This document shows positions 1-8,904 of a stretch of DNA of 64,000 nucleotides, one piece after another. The stretch is from Vulcanococcus sp. GTDB taxonomy: Bacteria > Cyanobacteriota > Cyanobacteriia > PCC-6307 > Cyanobiaceae. Both the position numbers and the translations under genes were made by a program. Within the stretch, counting starts at the first letter, position 1; every line of letters starts with the position of its first letter. The notes under the pieces are model-generated. The model did not search any database, was not told the DNA's origin, and saw nothing but the letters and a program-made list of their open reading frames with translations. The stretch lies in contig JAHUZV010000009.1 of assembly GCA_019264575.1 (NCBI GenBank), positions 24,298 through 88,297 of the forward strand, written 5' to 3'.

Positions 1-280
1 CCTGGGCTGCTGCCAGGGTTTCCAGCCGTTCGGCCAGGGCGGCGAAGTTGCGTTGCACGCTCAATTGCCGCACGCGCTTGAGATCCCCGCGCCCGCCCAC
101 CTGCAGGTTGAGCAGGGCCAGGGGCACTGCAGCGGCCATGGAGCTCTTCGGTTTGCGGGCGCCTGGTGCCGCCAGCCGGATCAGGCCTTCGCCGGCGCTG
201 AGCACCGTGATCAGGCGATCGCTTTCACCGAGGGGTGTGCTGCGCAGCACCAGCCCCTCCAACCGCTGCTCGCCGCTCAC
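1..280 (-). CDS. recO: DNA repair protein RecO, N-terminal part (runs off the window)
   Basis: RecO mediates loading of RecA at gaps in the RecF pathway of recombinational repair. Only the first 93 codons are inside the window. The translated start reads MSGEQRLEGLVLRSTPLGES, followed by a stretch with LITVLSAGEGLIRLAAPGARK, the typical RecO N-terminal OB-fold. The start is a GTG at 280 that overlaps the deoC stop in a GTGA junction, so the two genes are probably translationally coupled. It is the third gene of an apparent hpf-deoC-recO unit. The zinc-binding and C-terminal helical parts lie outside the window. Confidence 0.85.
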   Translation of the reverse strand, partial: MSGEQRLEGLVLRSTPLGESDRLITVLSAGEGLIRLAAPGARKPKSSMAAAVPLALLNLQVGGRGDLKRVRQLSVQRNFAALAERLETLAAAQ

Positions 281-972
281 CGGCTGCTTTCAGCCGTTGC
301 TGTGCTGCCGCCCTCGCGCAGGGCCTGCATCAGGACCACCCCTCGGCTGCTGCCCAGGCGGCTCGCCCCGGCTTCCACCAAGGCGATCGCCTGCTCAAGG
401 TTGTTGATCCCGCCCGAAGCCTTCACGGCCGCGCGGCCGCGGGCCAGTTGGCGCAGTTGCGTCACCTGCTCAATGGTGGCTCCGGGGCCGAAGCCGCTGC
501 CGGTTTTGAGCATGGTGGCGCCCACATCGATGCTGGCCTCCACGGCTAGCTCCAGCGCTTCGCGCGTGAGCCGCCCCACCTCGAGGATCACCTTCACCGG
601 CAGACCCAGCTCCACGATCGGGGCCAGGTCGTTGCAGAAGGCGCGGCTGTCGCCATCGGCCAGGGCTCCGAAATCGGGCACCACATCCAGCTCCTCAGCG
701 CCGCTGGCTGCTGCCCACTCCGCCTCCGCGCGCTTGATCTCGGCTGGGATCGCGCCGAAGGGAAAACCCACCACACTCACCAGCTTTGGCCCGCGGCCGC
801 CACTGGGGCCCAACCGTTCTCGCGCCTCCGGCAGCCAGCGTGAAGCCAGGCAGACGCCGGCAAAGCCGAAATGGCGTGCTTCATCGCAGCAGCGCAGCAC
901 GGCTTCCACGCCCTGGTGGGGATCCAGGAGGGCGTGATCGATCAGCGGGGCGAGATCGGGGAGGTCGCGCAA
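277..972 (-). CDS. deoC: Deoxyribose-phosphate aldolase
   Basis: DeoC cleaves 2-deoxyribose-5-phosphate to acetaldehyde and glyceraldehyde-3-phosphate in deoxynucleoside catabolism. At 231 residues it has the normal length of this TIM-barrel family. The active site is intact: the ELDVV strand with Asp96, the Schiff-base lysine in MLKTGSG (about Lys156) and the proton-relay lysine in AVKASGG (about Lys184). The start is a TTG at 972. Upstream codons in this frame, back to the hpf stop, contain no ATG or GTG, so TTG is the best choice. It lies 51 bp after hpf and overlaps recO by 4 bp, which suggests one transcript. Confidence 0.93.
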   Translation of the reverse strand: MRDLPDLAPLIDHALLDPHQGVEAVLRCCDEARHFGFAGVCLASRWLPEARERLGPSGGRGPKLVSVVGFPFGAIPAEIKRAEAEWAAASGAEELDVVPDFGALADGDSRAFCNDLAPIVELGLPVKVILEVGRLTREALELAVEASIDVGATMLKTGSGFGPGATIEQVTQLRQLARGRAAVKASGGINNLEQAIALVEAGASRLGSSRGVVLMQALREGGSTATAESSR

Positions 973-1023
973 GCGGGCTGGGGGCTGGAGCCCCGCGATT
1001 CGGGCCCCAGTCTGGAGGTGCGT

Positions 1024-1611
1024 TCAGCCCTTGGCCTGGATCACGCCGAAGCCGCCGTGATTGCGCCGGTACACAACTTGGAGTTCCCCGCTGGTGGCGT
1101 CGCGGAACAGATAGAAGTCGTGGTCGATCAGCTCGAGCTGATGCAAGGCGTCGTCGATGCTCATCGGTGGCATCGCGAAATACTTGCGGCGCACACCACG
1201 GCTGGGCAGCGTGGCTTCCTTGCCCTCCAGTAGGGATTCGCCCACCACATCCTCGCCGGGCAGCTCCGCCATGCTGGGAGTGGTGGTGGCGTGGTGGCCG
1301 GGGCTGTGGTGGTGATCGTCGTGGCGATCTTTGTAGCGGCGCAGCTGGCGGGTGAGCTTGCCGGCCACCAGATCGATGCTGGCGTAAAGGTTTTCGCTGC
1401 GTTCCTGGGCGCGGATAACTGTGCCGTTGGCAAACACGGTCACCTCGGCGGTCTGCTGCGGCACGCGCGGGTTGCGGGCCACCGAGAGATGCACGTCCGC
1501 CTCCTTCACCATGCCGTCGAAATGCCCGATCGCTCGCTTGAGCTTGTCTTCGGTGTAGTCGCGGATGGCTGGAGTGACCTCCAGATTGCGGCCGTGGATC
1601 AACAGCTTCAT
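1024..1611 (-). CDS. hpf: Ribosome hibernation promoting factor, long form (LrtA)
   Basis: HPF binds the 30S subunit and dimerises or protects ribosomes in resting or dark-incubated cells. In cyanobacteria the long form is known as LrtA, the light-repressed transcript product. The 195-residue protein starts MKLLIHGRNLEVTPAIRDY. Its N-terminal S30AE domain covers about residues 1-100, a His-rich linker follows, and the C-terminal domain around RRKYFAMPPMS and the VVYRRNHGGFG stretch is the long-HPF dimerisation module. The frame remains open further upstream, but the ATG at 1611 has a good GGGAGG ribosome-binding site and matches the family start. It is divergent from lipB, with a 47-bp shared region. 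Confidence 0.95.
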   Translation of the reverse strand: MKLLIHGRNLEVTPAIRDYTEDKLKRAIGHFDGMVKEADVHLSVARNPRVPQQTAEVTVFANGTVIRAQERSENLYASIDLVAGKLTRQLRRYKDRHDDHHHSPGHHATTTPSMAELPGEDVVGESLLEGKEATLPSRGVRRKYFAMPPMSIDDALHQLELIDHDFYLFRDATSGELQVVYRRNHGGFGVIQAKG

Positions 1612-1658
1612 CCCTTGCCTCCCGGGCGATGGGCTCAGTTGAACGCTAGGAACGGTGC

Positions 1659-2342
1659 GTGATTTCCACCACAGCCGATGCAATCTGTTTCGAGCCGGCG
1701 GGGCTGATTCCCTTCCCCCTGGCTTGGAGCTGGCAGCAGCAGCTGCAGCAGCGGTTGCTGGCGGATCCAAGCGGCCCCGATGCCCTGCTGTTGCTGGAGC
1801 ACCAGCCCTGCTACACCTTGGGCCGCGGCGCCGATGAAGCCTTTCTGGGCTTTGATCCGGCCGATCCCCCGGCGCCCCTCTTCCGCATCGATCGCGGCGG
1901 TGAGGTGACCCACCACTGCCCGGGTCAGTTGGTGCTCTACCCGGTGCTGAACCTCCAGCGCCATGGCGCTGATCTGCATTGGTATCTGCGGGAGTTGGAG
2001 GGGGTGGTGATCGATTTGCTGGCTGAGCTGGGTTTGCGGGGGGAGCGCATTGAGGGGCTCACCGGCGTGTGGCTGGAGGGGCGCAAGCTGGCGGCGATCG
2101 GTGTGGGAGCCCGGCGCTGGATCAGTCAGCACGGCCTTGCGCTCAACGTGGAGGCCGATCTGGCCGGCTTTGCGCAGGTGGTGCCCTGCGGCATCGCCGA
2201 TCGGCCCGTGGGGCGTTTGCTGGATTGGCGGCCGGAGCTCACGGCAGCAGCGTTACGCCCGCGGCTGCTGCAGTGCTTCAGCGAGCGCTTTGGCCTGCAG
2301 CTGCGCCCCCCCACCCCCCAGGAGACCCTTCAGGGGTGGTAA
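1659..2342 (+). CDS. lipB: Octanoyl-[acyl carrier protein]:protein N-octanoyltransferase
   Basis: LipB moves octanoate from acyl carrier protein onto lipoyl domains, the first step of protein lipoylation. The 227-residue protein shows the family signature [14 protein letters not shown], the catalytic lysine in GRKLAAIGV and the catalytic cysteine in [16 protein letters not shown] in place of the proteobacterial HGPG is, from memory, usual in cyanobacterial and plastid LipB. The start is a GTG at 1659. The gene is 16 bp upstream of aas. A lipoylated substrate, the pyruvate dehydrogenase E2 subunit, is encoded 2.5 kb downstream. Confidence 0.93.
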   Translation: MISTTADAICFEPAGLIPFPLAWSWQQQLQQRLLADPSGPDALLLLEHQPCYTLGRGADEAFLGFDPADPPAPLFRIDRGGEVTHHCPGQLVLYPVLNLQRHGADLHWYLRELEGVVIDLLAELGLRGERIEGLTGVWLEGRKLAAIGVGARRWISQHGLALNVEADLAGFAQVVPCGIADRPVGRLLDWRPELTAAALRPRLLQCFSERFGLQLRPPTPQETLQGW

Positions 2343-2358
2343 GACCGGGGCCACTCAC

Positions 2359-4299
2359 ATGCTCCCGATGCCCACCGCTCAGATCCGCTGGAGCGGCAGC
2401 CGCCGCGATCAGCAGGCCCTGGCTCAACGGCCCGATTGGAGTGATCTCAGCGGCCTGGAGCAGCTCTGGCCGCGGCTAGCAGAACGCCACGGCGATGCCA
2501 CGGCCCTCGATGCCCCCCATGCCAAGCCGCCCGAGCAGCTCAGCTTTCGTGATCTGAGCGCCCGCATCGAGCAGGCGGCTGCGGGCTTTGCGGCCCTCGG
2601 CGTGAAGCCCGGGGATGTGGTGGCGCTGTTCTCGGAAAACAGCCCCCGCTGGCTAGTGGCTGATCAGGGCCTGATGCGGCTCGGGGCGGCCGATGCGGTG
2701 CGCGGTAGCGGTGCCCCGGTGGAGGAGCTCCGCTACATCGCCGCCGATTCCGGTGCCGTAGCCCTGGTGCTCGAATCGGCTGAGCTGCTCACCCGGCTCA
2801 AGCTCAGCAGCGAGCTGCTGGGGCAGCTGCGCTTTGTGGTGCTGCTGCAGGGGGATCGCGGTTCGGTGGTGCCGGTGCTGCCCTGCTTCACCTGGGAGGA
2901 ACTGATGGCTCAGGGCGCCAAGGCAGCCGTGCCCGCCTGGCCGGAGGGCGGCGAGCAGCGCCTGGCCACGGTGCTCTACACCTCAGGCACCACCGGCCAG
3001 CCCAAGGGCGTTCCCCTCAGCCACGCCAACCTGCTGCATCAGCTGCGTCATCTGGGTGTGGCTGTGGCACCGCAGCCGGGGGATCGGGTGCTGAGCGTGT
3101 TACCGATCTGGCATGCCTATGAGCGCAGCGCCGAATACTTCCTGCTCGCCTGCGGCTGCTCGCAGACCTACACAAACCTCAAGCAGCTGCGGCCGGATCT
3201 GCAACGGGTGCGGCCCCACTATCTGATCAGCGTGCCCCGCTTGTGGGAGGCGCTGCTGAGCGGCTTTGAAGATGCGCTGGCGGCCATGCCCACCGCCCGC
3301 CAGAAGCTGCTGCGCGGTGCCCTGGGCCTGAGCCGCTACCACTGCCTCTCCAGGCGGGTGGCCGCTGATCGCACCCTCGCTCCTGAATCGGTCGGGCGCC
3401 GTCTGCTTGCGGCAGGTGGCGCGCTTGTGAGCTGGCCGTTGCACGGCCTCGCCAGCCGCGTGCTCTGGCCCAAGGTGCGCCAGCAGCTGATCGGCGGCCG
3501 GTTGCGTACCGCCATCAGCGGTGGTGGCGCCCTGGCGATCCACGTGGATGGCTTCTTTGAGGCGGTGGGCATTGAGCTGCTGGTGGGCTACGGCCTCACC
3601 GAAACGAGCCCAGTGCTCACCTGCCGCCGGCGCTGGAATAACCGCCGCGGCAGTTCTGGCCAGCCCCTGCCGGGCACGGCGATCCGGATCGTGGATCCCG
3701 AGAGCGGAGCGCTGCTCCAGATCGGCGAGCGGGGCCGCGTGCTCGCGCAAGGGCCGCAGGTGATGGGGGGCTATCTGGGCAAACCCGAAGCCACCGCCAA
3801 GGTGCTGGATGCGGAAGGTTGGTTCGACACCGGCGATCTGGGCCAGCTGCTGGCCGATGGAACCCTGGTGCTCACCGGCCGCGCCAAAGACACGATCGTG
3901 CTCAGCAGCGGCGAAAACATTGAGCCAGGCCCCCTGGAGGAGTGCCTGGTGGCCTGCACCCTGGTGGAGCAGGTGATGCTCGTGGGGCAGGACCGCAAGG
4001 CCCTGGGCGCTCTGGTGGTGCCCAAGGCCGAAGCCCTGGCCAGCTGGGCCCGCGAAGAGGGGCTGCCCCTGCCCCAAGGCAGCGCCGCTGATCCGGCCCT
4101 GCTCAAGGCCCTCACCGGCCGGCTCAATCGCCGCCTTCAAGCCCGTCCCGGAGCCAGACCGGATGAGCGCCTGGCGGGTGTGGCCCTGGTGGAGCCGTTC
4201 ACGCTCGACAACGGCCTGCTCACCCAAACCCTCAAGCAGAAGCGCGATCGGATCGCTGTGCGGGACGCGGCCGCGATTGAGGCGATCTACGGCCGCTGA
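2359..4299 (+). CDS. aas: Long-chain acyl-[acyl carrier protein] synthetase / fatty acid-CoA ligase
   Basis: An AMP-forming enzyme that activates free fatty acids. In cyanobacteria the single enzyme of this type (slr1609-like Aas) makes acyl-ACP for recycling of membrane-released fatty acids. The ANL-superfamily motifs are in order: YTSGTTGQPKGV (A3 P-loop), GYGLTETSP (A5), DTGDLG (A7) and the hinge GRAKDTIVLSSGENIEP (A8). The length is 646 residues from the ATG at 2359; a second ATG at 2368 is an alternative. The open frame extends upstream through lipB, but that part is antisense-style shadow with no family similarity. Whether the acceptor is ACP or CoA cannot be decided from sequence alone. 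Confidence 0.9.
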   Translation: MLPMPTAQIRWSGSRRDQQALAQRPDWSDLSGLEQLWPRLAERHGDATALDAPHAKPPEQLSFRDLSARIEQAAAGFAALGVKPGDVVALFSENSPRWLVADQGLMRLGAADAVRGSGAPVEELRYIAADSGAVALVLESAELLTRLKLSSELLGQLRFVVLLQGDRGSVVPVLPCFTWEELMAQGAKAAVPAWPEGGEQRLATVLYTSGTTGQPKGVPLSHANLLHQLRHLGVAVAPQPGDRVLSVLPIWHAYERSAEYFLLACGCSQTYTNLKQLRPDLQRVRPHYLISVPRLWEALLSGFEDALAAMPTARQKLLRGALGLSRYHCLSRRVAADRTLAPESVGRRLLAAGGALVSWPLHGLASRVLWPKVRQQLIGGRLRTAISGGGALAIHVDGFFEAVGIELLVGYGLTETSPVLTCRRRWNNRRGSSGQPLPGTAIRIVDPESGALLQIGERGRVLAQGPQVMGGYLGKPEATAKVLDAEGWFDTGDLGQLLADGTLVLTGRAKDTIVLSSGENIEPGPLEECLVACTLVEQVMLVGQDRKALGALVVPKAEALASWAREEGLPLPQGSAADPALLKALTGRLNRRLQARPGARPDERLAGVALVEPFTLDNGLLTQTLKQKRDRIAVRDAAAIEAIYGR

Positions 4300-4351
4300 A
4301 GCGCTTGCTGGCAGCGGGGCGGCCGGAAACCCGCCCCGCTGCTGCGTTGCC

Positions 4352-4389
4352 GCAGCGCTCTGGCGCTGACAACCTGAGCGCTGGTTTTT
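4352..4389 (+). terminator. Possible weak terminator after aas
   Basis: The inverted repeat CAGCGCT (4352-4358) / AGCGCTG (4376-4382) has a long 17-nt loop and is followed by a T5 run at 4385-4389. The long loop and the position only a few bases before the ylqD start make this a weak candidate. Confidence 0.3.
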
Positions 4390-4396
4390 GAATCCC

Positions 4397-4840
4397 ATGG
4401 CCGACGGAAGCCTTTCGATCAAGCGTTCGATCACCGTGCGCGCCGTGGTCACGCCCCGTTGGAAGGAAGACGCCGAGCGCGAGATCAGCAACGCCATCGC
4501 CGGCAGCGACGCGCAGCTGGCCCAGCTGGAGCAGGAAGGTCAGCAGCTCGTGGATGCGATTCGCAGCCAAAGCGCCAATCCCCTTGATCCCCGTGTGCAG
4601 GATCAGGTGGCTTCGGTGCAGGAGCAGGTGGCTGCCAAGCGGGCAGAACTGGAGGAGCAGAAGCGTCAGCTGATCGAGCAGCAGCGCCAGGTGCGCGATC
4701 TGGAGATGGAGCAGATCGTGGATCAAGGCCAGCTCGAGAGCTTCTGCGATGTGCGCGTGGGCGACAACCTGGTGGAGAAGTTGTCGGTGGCTGTGGTGGT
4801 GCGCGATGGGGTGATCGAGGCGATCGAAGGCACCCTCTGA
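4397..4840 (+). CDS. YlqD family protein
   Basis: A 147-residue conserved cyanobacterial/Firmicutes protein of the YlqD family with no defined function. The N-terminus reads SIKRSITVRAVVTPRWKEDA. The middle (about residues 35-105) is a Gln/Glu-rich heptad region typical of a coiled coil, and the C-terminus is a small beta-rich segment (CDVRVGDNLVEKLSVAVVV). The ATG at 4397 was preferred over an in-frame TTG three codons upstream. It lies between aas and the pyruvate dehydrogenase E2 gene in the same direction. Confidence 0.8.
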   Translation: MADGSLSIKRSITVRAVVTPRWKEDAEREISNAIAGSDAQLAQLEQEGQQLVDAIRSQSANPLDPRVQDQVASVQEQVAAKRAELEEQKRQLIEQQRQVRDLEMEQIVDQGQLESFCDVRVGDNLVEKLSVAVVVRDGVIEAIEGTL

Positions 4841-4890
4841 GCCAGGAGGGGGCCACGTAAAATCCGCCCCAATTGCGCGGCAGACCTCCG

Positions 4891-6234
4891 TTGGCCACCC
4901 ACGAAATCTTTATGCCCGCCCTCTCCTCCACCATGACGGAGGGCAAGATCGTGGAGTGGCTCAAAAAGCCGGGCGACAAGGTTGAGCGCGGTGAGTCGGT
5001 GCTCGTGGTCGAGTCCGACAAAGCCGACATGGACGTGGAATCGTTCAACGAGGGCTATCTCGCTGCTGTGCTGATGCCGGCTGGTGGCACGGCGCCGGTC
5101 GGCGAAACCATTGGCCTGATCGTTGAAACCCAGGCGGAGATCGCCGACGTGCAGGCCAAGGCCCCCAGTGGCGGTGCCCCTGCCGCTGCTCCTGCCCCGG
5201 TCGCCGCTCCCGCCGCCGCTGCACCAGCTGCTCTCGCTGCACCGGCGCCCGCTCCCGCTCCTGTGGTCGCGGCCCCAGTTGCCGTTGCTGCTGCACCGGC
5301 GCCTGTGAGCAATGGCCGCGTGGTGGCCAGCCCCCGCGCCAAGAAATTGGCCAGCCAGCACGGTGTGGCCCTTGAAACACTGCGTGGCAGTGGCCCCCAC
5401 GGCCGCATTCAGGCCGAGGATGTGGAGCGCGCTCTCGGTCTCACCGTGGCCGTGCCCCGCGTGGCGGAGGGTGCAGGTCCTGCTGCTGTCGCGGCAGCCG
5501 GCAATGGCGACGCTGCTCCGGCACCGGCTCCTGCTGGTGATGCCTTCGGTCGCCCCGGCGAGAGCGTGAGCTTCAACACGCTGCAGAACGCGGTCAACCG
5601 CAACATGCTCGCCAGCCTGGAAGTGCCCTGCTTCCGCGTTGGCTACACGATCACCACCACCAAGCTCGACGCCTTCTACAAGCAGGTGAAGAGCAAGGGC
5701 GTCACCATGACGGCCCTGCTGGCCAAGGCCGTGGGCGTGGTGCTGGCCCGCCATCCTCAGGTCAATGCAGCCACCAGCCCTGATGGCGCTGCGATGGCCT
5801 ACCCCGCTGCAGTGAATGTTGCCGTGGCCGTGGCGATGGAAGACGGTGGTCTGATCACCCCCGTGCTCGCCAACGCCGACAAGACCGACATCTATTCCCT
5901 GGCCCGCAACTGGGCTGATCTGGTGAGCCGTGCCCGCAGCAAGCAGCTGCAGCCCGATGAGTACAGCACCGGCACCTTCACCCTCTCCAATCTGGGGATG
6001 TTCGGAGTGGATCGCTTCGACGCCATCCTGCCCCCCGGCACCGGCGCGATCCTGGCGGTGGCCGCCTCCCGCCCCACCGTGGTGGCTGGCAAGGATGGCT
6101 CCATGCGGGTCGCCAATCAGATGCAGGTGAACCTCACCTGTGATCACCGCGTGATCTACGGCGCCCACGCCGCCGCCTTCCTCAAGGACCTGGCCCAGCT
6201 GATCGAAACCAACCCCGAAAGCCTGGCGATCTGA
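4891..6234 (+). CDS. pdhC: Dihydrolipoamide acetyltransferase (E2) of the pyruvate dehydrogenase complex
   Basis: E2 is the core of the pyruvate dehydrogenase complex that makes acetyl-CoA. There is a single N-terminal lipoyl domain with the lipoylated lysine in ESDKADMDVESF. A long Ala/Pro linker follows (about residues 90-145), then the E3/E1-binding domain (SPRAKKLASQHGVAL...GSGPHGRI), a second linker, and the catalytic domain ending in the active-site motif CDHRVIYGAHAAAFL. DHRVIYG, with Tyr in place of the usual Asp, is the form I remember from cyanobacterial and plastid E2. I take the TTG at 4891 (product begins MATHEIFMPALSST); a TTG at 4873 is possible. The E1-alpha gene is 46 kb away at 50810. 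Confidence 0.93.
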   Translation: MATHEIFMPALSSTMTEGKIVEWLKKPGDKVERGESVLVVESDKADMDVESFNEGYLAAVLMPAGGTAPVGETIGLIVETQAEIADVQAKAPSGGAPAAAPAPVAAPAAAAPAALAAPAPAPAPVVAAPVAVAAAPAPVSNGRVVASPRAKKLASQHGVALETLRGSGPHGRIQAEDVERALGLTVAVPRVAEGAGPAAVAAAGNGDAAPAPAPAGDAFGRPGESVSFNTLQNAVNRNMLASLEVPCFRVGYTITTTKLDAFYKQVKSKGVTMTALLAKAVGVVLARHPQVNAATSPDGAAMAYPAAVNVAVAVAMEDGGLITPVLANADKTDIYSLARNWADLVSRARSKQLQPDEYSTGTFTLSNLGMFGVDRFDAILPPGTGAILAVAASRPTVVAGKDGSMRVANQMQVNLTCDHRVIYGAHAAAFLKDLAQLIETNPESLAI

Positions 6235-6252
6235 CCTAAAACACGCCTTTTT

Positions 6253-7365
6253 ATGGCGACAGATCCCGCTGATCTGCGGCTCTCGAGCTACGTCTTCGAT
6301 CTCCCGGAGACCTTCATCGCCCAACGGCCCGTGGAGCCTCGCCATGCCGCCAGGCTTCTGGCCGTGGAGCCAGGCCCTGCGGCGAGCTGCCGCCATCTGA
6401 CGGTGTGGGATCTGCAGCAGGAGTTGCAGCCTGGAGACCTGCTGGTGGTCAACAACACCCGGGTGCTGAAGGCCCGGCTGCAGGTGCGCCGCCCCAGCGG
6501 TGGTGCGGTGGAGCTGCTGGTGCTGGAGCCGGTGCAGGGCAGCGACTGGCTCTGTTTGGCCCGCCCGGCTAAACGGCTCAAACCCGGTGAAGTGCTGCAG
6601 CTGGAGCACGACGGTCAGGAGCCGTTGCCGTTGGAGGTTGTGGGTATCGATGAGGAAAGCGGTGGTCGCGTGGTGCGTTTCCCCGAGGCGTGCACCAGCC
6701 CCGAGGCGATCGAAGCCCTTCTTGCGCGTTACGGCTCGATCCCATTGCCCCCCTACATCCAGCAGCAGAACGACGACGACGACACGCGCTATCAGACCCG
6801 CTATGCCTCCCGGCCTGGAGCCGTTGCTGCCCCTACGGCGGGATTGCACTTCAGTGATGAGTTGATTGCCGCAATCCGCGGCCGCGGCGTTGTGATGGCG
6901 GAGGTGACTCTGCATGTGGGCCTGGGCACCTTCAGGCCTGTGGAAACCGAAGACCTCACCCAGCTGGAGCTGCACAGCGAATGGGTGGAGGTCTCGCCCG
7001 CTCTGGTGGAGGCTGTGGCTGCTTGCCATGCGCGTGGGGGGCGGGTGATCGCCGTGGGCACCACCTGCGTGCGCAGCCTGGAGGCAGTCGCTCAGCTGCA
7101 TGGCGGCGAACTCAAGCCCCACACCGGACCGGTGAATCTGGTGATCCAGCCGGGTTATCGCTTCGCGGTGGTGCAGGGCCTGCTCACCAACTTCCACTTA
7201 CCGAAGAGTTCACTGCTGCTGCTGGTGAGCGCCTTGATCGGTCGCCAGCGCTTGCTGGATCTCTATGAGCAGGCCAAGGCCGAGGGTTATCGCTTCTTCT
7301 CCTACGGCGATGCCATGTGGATTGCGCCGGCGGCGGTGATTGCTGAGGCCCAGCCGCCCAACTGA
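6253..7365 (+). CDS. queA: S-adenosylmethionine:tRNA ribosyltransferase-isomerase
   Basis: QueA transfers and isomerises the ribosyl part of SAM onto preQ1 at tRNA position 34 to give epoxyqueuosine. At 370 residues it has typical length. Family hallmarks are present: [15 protein letters not shown] at the N-terminus, [32 protein letters not shown], and the C-terminal [17 protein letters not shown] with the [10 protein letters not shown] end. The start ATG lies 18 bp after pdhC. A terminator-like hairpin beyond the gene is better oriented for the converging gene at 7442. Confidence 0.96.
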   Translation: MATDPADLRLSSYVFDLPETFIAQRPVEPRHAARLLAVEPGPAASCRHLTVWDLQQELQPGDLLVVNNTRVLKARLQVRRPSGGAVELLVLEPVQGSDWLCLARPAKRLKPGEVLQLEHDGQEPLPLEVVGIDEESGGRVVRFPEACTSPEAIEALLARYGSIPLPPYIQQQNDDDDTRYQTRYASRPGAVAAPTAGLHFSDELIAAIRGRGVVMAEVTLHVGLGTFRPVETEDLTQLELHSEWVEVSPALVEAVAACHARGGRVIAVGTTCVRSLEAVAQLHGGELKPHTGPVNLVIQPGYRFAVVQGLLTNFHLPKSSLLLLVSALIGRQRLLDLYEQAKAEGYRFFSYGDAMWIAPAAVIAEAQPPN

Positions 7366-7382
7366 TCGCGCTTCAGCGCAAC

Positions 7383-7411
7383 AAAAAGCCGCCGGCAGCG
7401 AAGCCGGCGGC
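7383..7411 (-). terminator. Rho-independent terminator of the secreted orphan gene
   Basis: A perfect 9-bp GC-rich stem (GCCGCCGGC 7388-7396, GCCGGCGGC 7403-7411) with a 6-nt loop. On the minus strand it is followed by a T5 run. It serves the gene ending at 7442; queA converges from the other side, but the plus-strand side lacks a T run. Confidence 0.88.
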
Positions 7412-7441
7412 GGGGTTAGCGCATGTGGCTCAATGAGCTGA

Positions 7442-7966
7442 TCAGCTCTGGCCCCAGCACTGCTTGGGGTTGGCGGTGGTGAGCAGCATGCCGGTCATCG
7501 GCACGTTGGTGGTCTGCAGGGTGTAGCTGAACTCGCTGGGGCGCACACCGCTCGGCTTGGCGCACAGGAAGGTGGCGCCGTTGGTGTTGGTGGTGGTCTG
7601 AGTGCTGATGCCGTACAGCTGCAGCAGGTTCACCATGGAGGCGTCGTAATCCACTTCGCCGTCGCTGCTGCCCAGGAACAGCTGGGAGCGGCTGCTGCCA
7701 CAGCGGGCCTTGGAGGTGGTGACGTTGGGGTACAGCGCCTGGGAGGTGTAAGTCACATCACACAGCACACCCTGAGAGGTGTTGGTGGTGCCTTGGATCG
7801 ACAGGATCGCCACCGAGGTGGGGTTGGCCTGCTTCACGAACACCGATTTGGGGATGAAGTTCTTGAGATCAATCGCCTGGGCGTTGTTGGTGAGCAGAGC
7901 CGGGCCCGCTGCGATAGAAGCAGCCATGGCGGCGCACACAGCGCCAGCGCGAGAGAGACGTCGCAT
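7442..7966 (-). CDS. Secreted protein of unknown function with four cysteines
   Basis: I do not recognise this 174-residue protein. A clear signal peptide (MRRLSRAGAVCAAMAASIAA through NNAQA, about residues 1-31) predicts export. The mature part is Thr/Ser/Asn-rich and has four cysteines (in GVLCDV, ARCGSS, FLCAKP and KQCWGQ), which could form two disulfides. It is a stand-alone unit with its own plausible promoter (7996-8025) and strong terminator (7383-7411). The AT-rich leader contrasts with the GC-rich surroundings. It could be a periplasmic or pilus-associated minor protein, but nothing specific supports that. Confidence 0.8.
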   Translation of the reverse strand: MRRLSRAGAVCAAMAASIAAGPALLTNNAQAIDLKNFIPKSVFVKQANPTSVAILSIQGTTNTSQGVLCDVTYTSQALYPNVTTSKARCGSSRSQLFLGSSDGEVDYDASMVNLLQLYGISTQTTTNTNGATFLCAKPSGVRPSEFSYTLQTTNVPMTGMLLTTANPKQCWGQS

Positions 7967-7995
7967 GAATCATGCAAAAAGCGAATACATCTTGT

Positions 7996-8025
7996 CATAT
8001 AAGTGCCAATAATGAAGCGTGTAAA
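7996..8025 (-). promoter_or_regulatory. Putative sigma-70 promoter of the secreted orphan gene
   Basis: On the minus strand TTTACA (8025-8020) is followed after 18 bp by TATATG (8001-7996), or after 17 bp by TTATAT. The surrounding 150 bp are AT-rich. The predicted transcript would start about 20-25 nt before the ATG at 7966. Confidence 0.5.
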
Positions 8026-8119
8026 AATAATTGCTGGTGGTGGTATTGGTAAATCTTTTTGCTTGAATTGTGCTGCCCTTTGTGCTGTTTGCGGTGGCGT
8101 GGCGTGCAATCAGCGCATG

Positions 8120-8151
8120 AAAAAAAACCTCCGGCGGGGATCCGCTGGAGG
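8120..8151 (-). terminator. Rho-independent terminator of sodB
   Basis: A 10-bp stem (8128-8137 / 8142-8151, CCTCCGGCGG with CCGCTGGAGG, one G-T pair) with loop GGAT. On the minus strand it is followed by eight T residues (8127-8120). It lies 43 bp after the sodB stop. Confidence 0.92.
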
Positions 8152-8193
8152 CTTGGGATGCTCGGCAAATCGCCGTTGTGCCGGCTGAAACGA

Positions 8194-8793
8194 TCAGGCG
8201 GCGGCCAGGTTGGCGGCCACGAAGTCCCAGTTCACCAGCTTGTCGAGGAAGGTGGTGATGTAGTCGGGGCGGCGGTTCTGGTAGTCGAGGTAGTAGGCGT
8301 GCTCCCACACGTCCATGGTGAGCAGAGCTTTCTGGCCGTGGGCCAGGGGCAGATCGGCGTTGCCGGTCCTGGTCACCTTGAGGGTGCCGTTGTCGAGCAC
8401 CAGCCAGGCCCAGCCGCTGCCGAACTGGGTGGCGCCGGCGGCCTTGAACTCCTCAACGAACTTCTCGAAGCTGCCGAAGTCGGCGTTGATCTTGTCGAGC
8501 AGGGCGCCGCTGGGGCTGCCGCCGCCACCCGGCTTGATGCACTGCCAGTAGAAGCTGTGGTTCCACACCTGGGCGGCGTTGTTGAACACACCGGCCTTGC
8601 TGGCATCACCGGCCACGGCGGTGATGGTGTCTTCCAGGCTCTTGCTTTCCAGCTCGGTGCCGGCCACCAGGTTGTTGAGGTTGGTCACGTAAGCGTTGTG
8701 GTGCTTGCCGTGGTGGAACTCAAGGGTCTGGCGGGAAATGTGGGGCTCGAGCGCATCGAGGCCGTAGGGCAGCGCAGGCAGCGTGTGAGCCAT
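8194..8793 (-). CDS. sodB: Iron superoxide dismutase
   Basis: Converts superoxide to hydrogen peroxide and oxygen in the cytoplasm. The 199-residue protein begins [18 protein letters not shown]. The four metal ligands are visible: His27 (EFHHGKHH), His79 (WNHSFYW), Asp161 and His165 ([18 protein letters not shown]). The [14 protein letters not shown] segment and the Gln-containing active-site pattern favour the Fe form over the Mn form. It is monocistronic by layout, with a strong terminator at 8120-8151. Confidence 0.95.
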   Translation of the reverse strand: MAHTLPALPYGLDALEPHISRQTLEFHHGKHHNAYVTNLNNLVAGTELESKSLEDTITAVAGDASKAGVFNNAAQVWNHSFYWQCIKPGGGGSPSGALLDKINADFGSFEKFVEEFKAAGATQFGSGWAWLVLDNGTLKVTRTGNADLPLAHGQKALLTMDVWEHAYYLDYQNRRPDYITTFLDKLVNWDFVAANLAAA

Positions 8794-8904
8794 ATGACGT
8801 GGGATCGTGCTGGATGTGGCCCGGCCATGTGCCGGACGGCCGGCGCATCCTAACGATCGCTTCAGGTTTCGTAAGTCGCGAGAACCGCCCTCCCCAGGAG
8901 CTGA

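Noticed and set aside
3100-4497. 465-residue open frame opposite aas
   Set aside because: Shadow of the acyl-ACP synthetase frame; no domain or signal features.
4723-7197. 824-residue open frame opposite pdhC and queA
   Set aside because: It is antisense to two clearly identified enzymes, has His/Gly/Arg-rich meaningless composition and arises from third-position GC bias.
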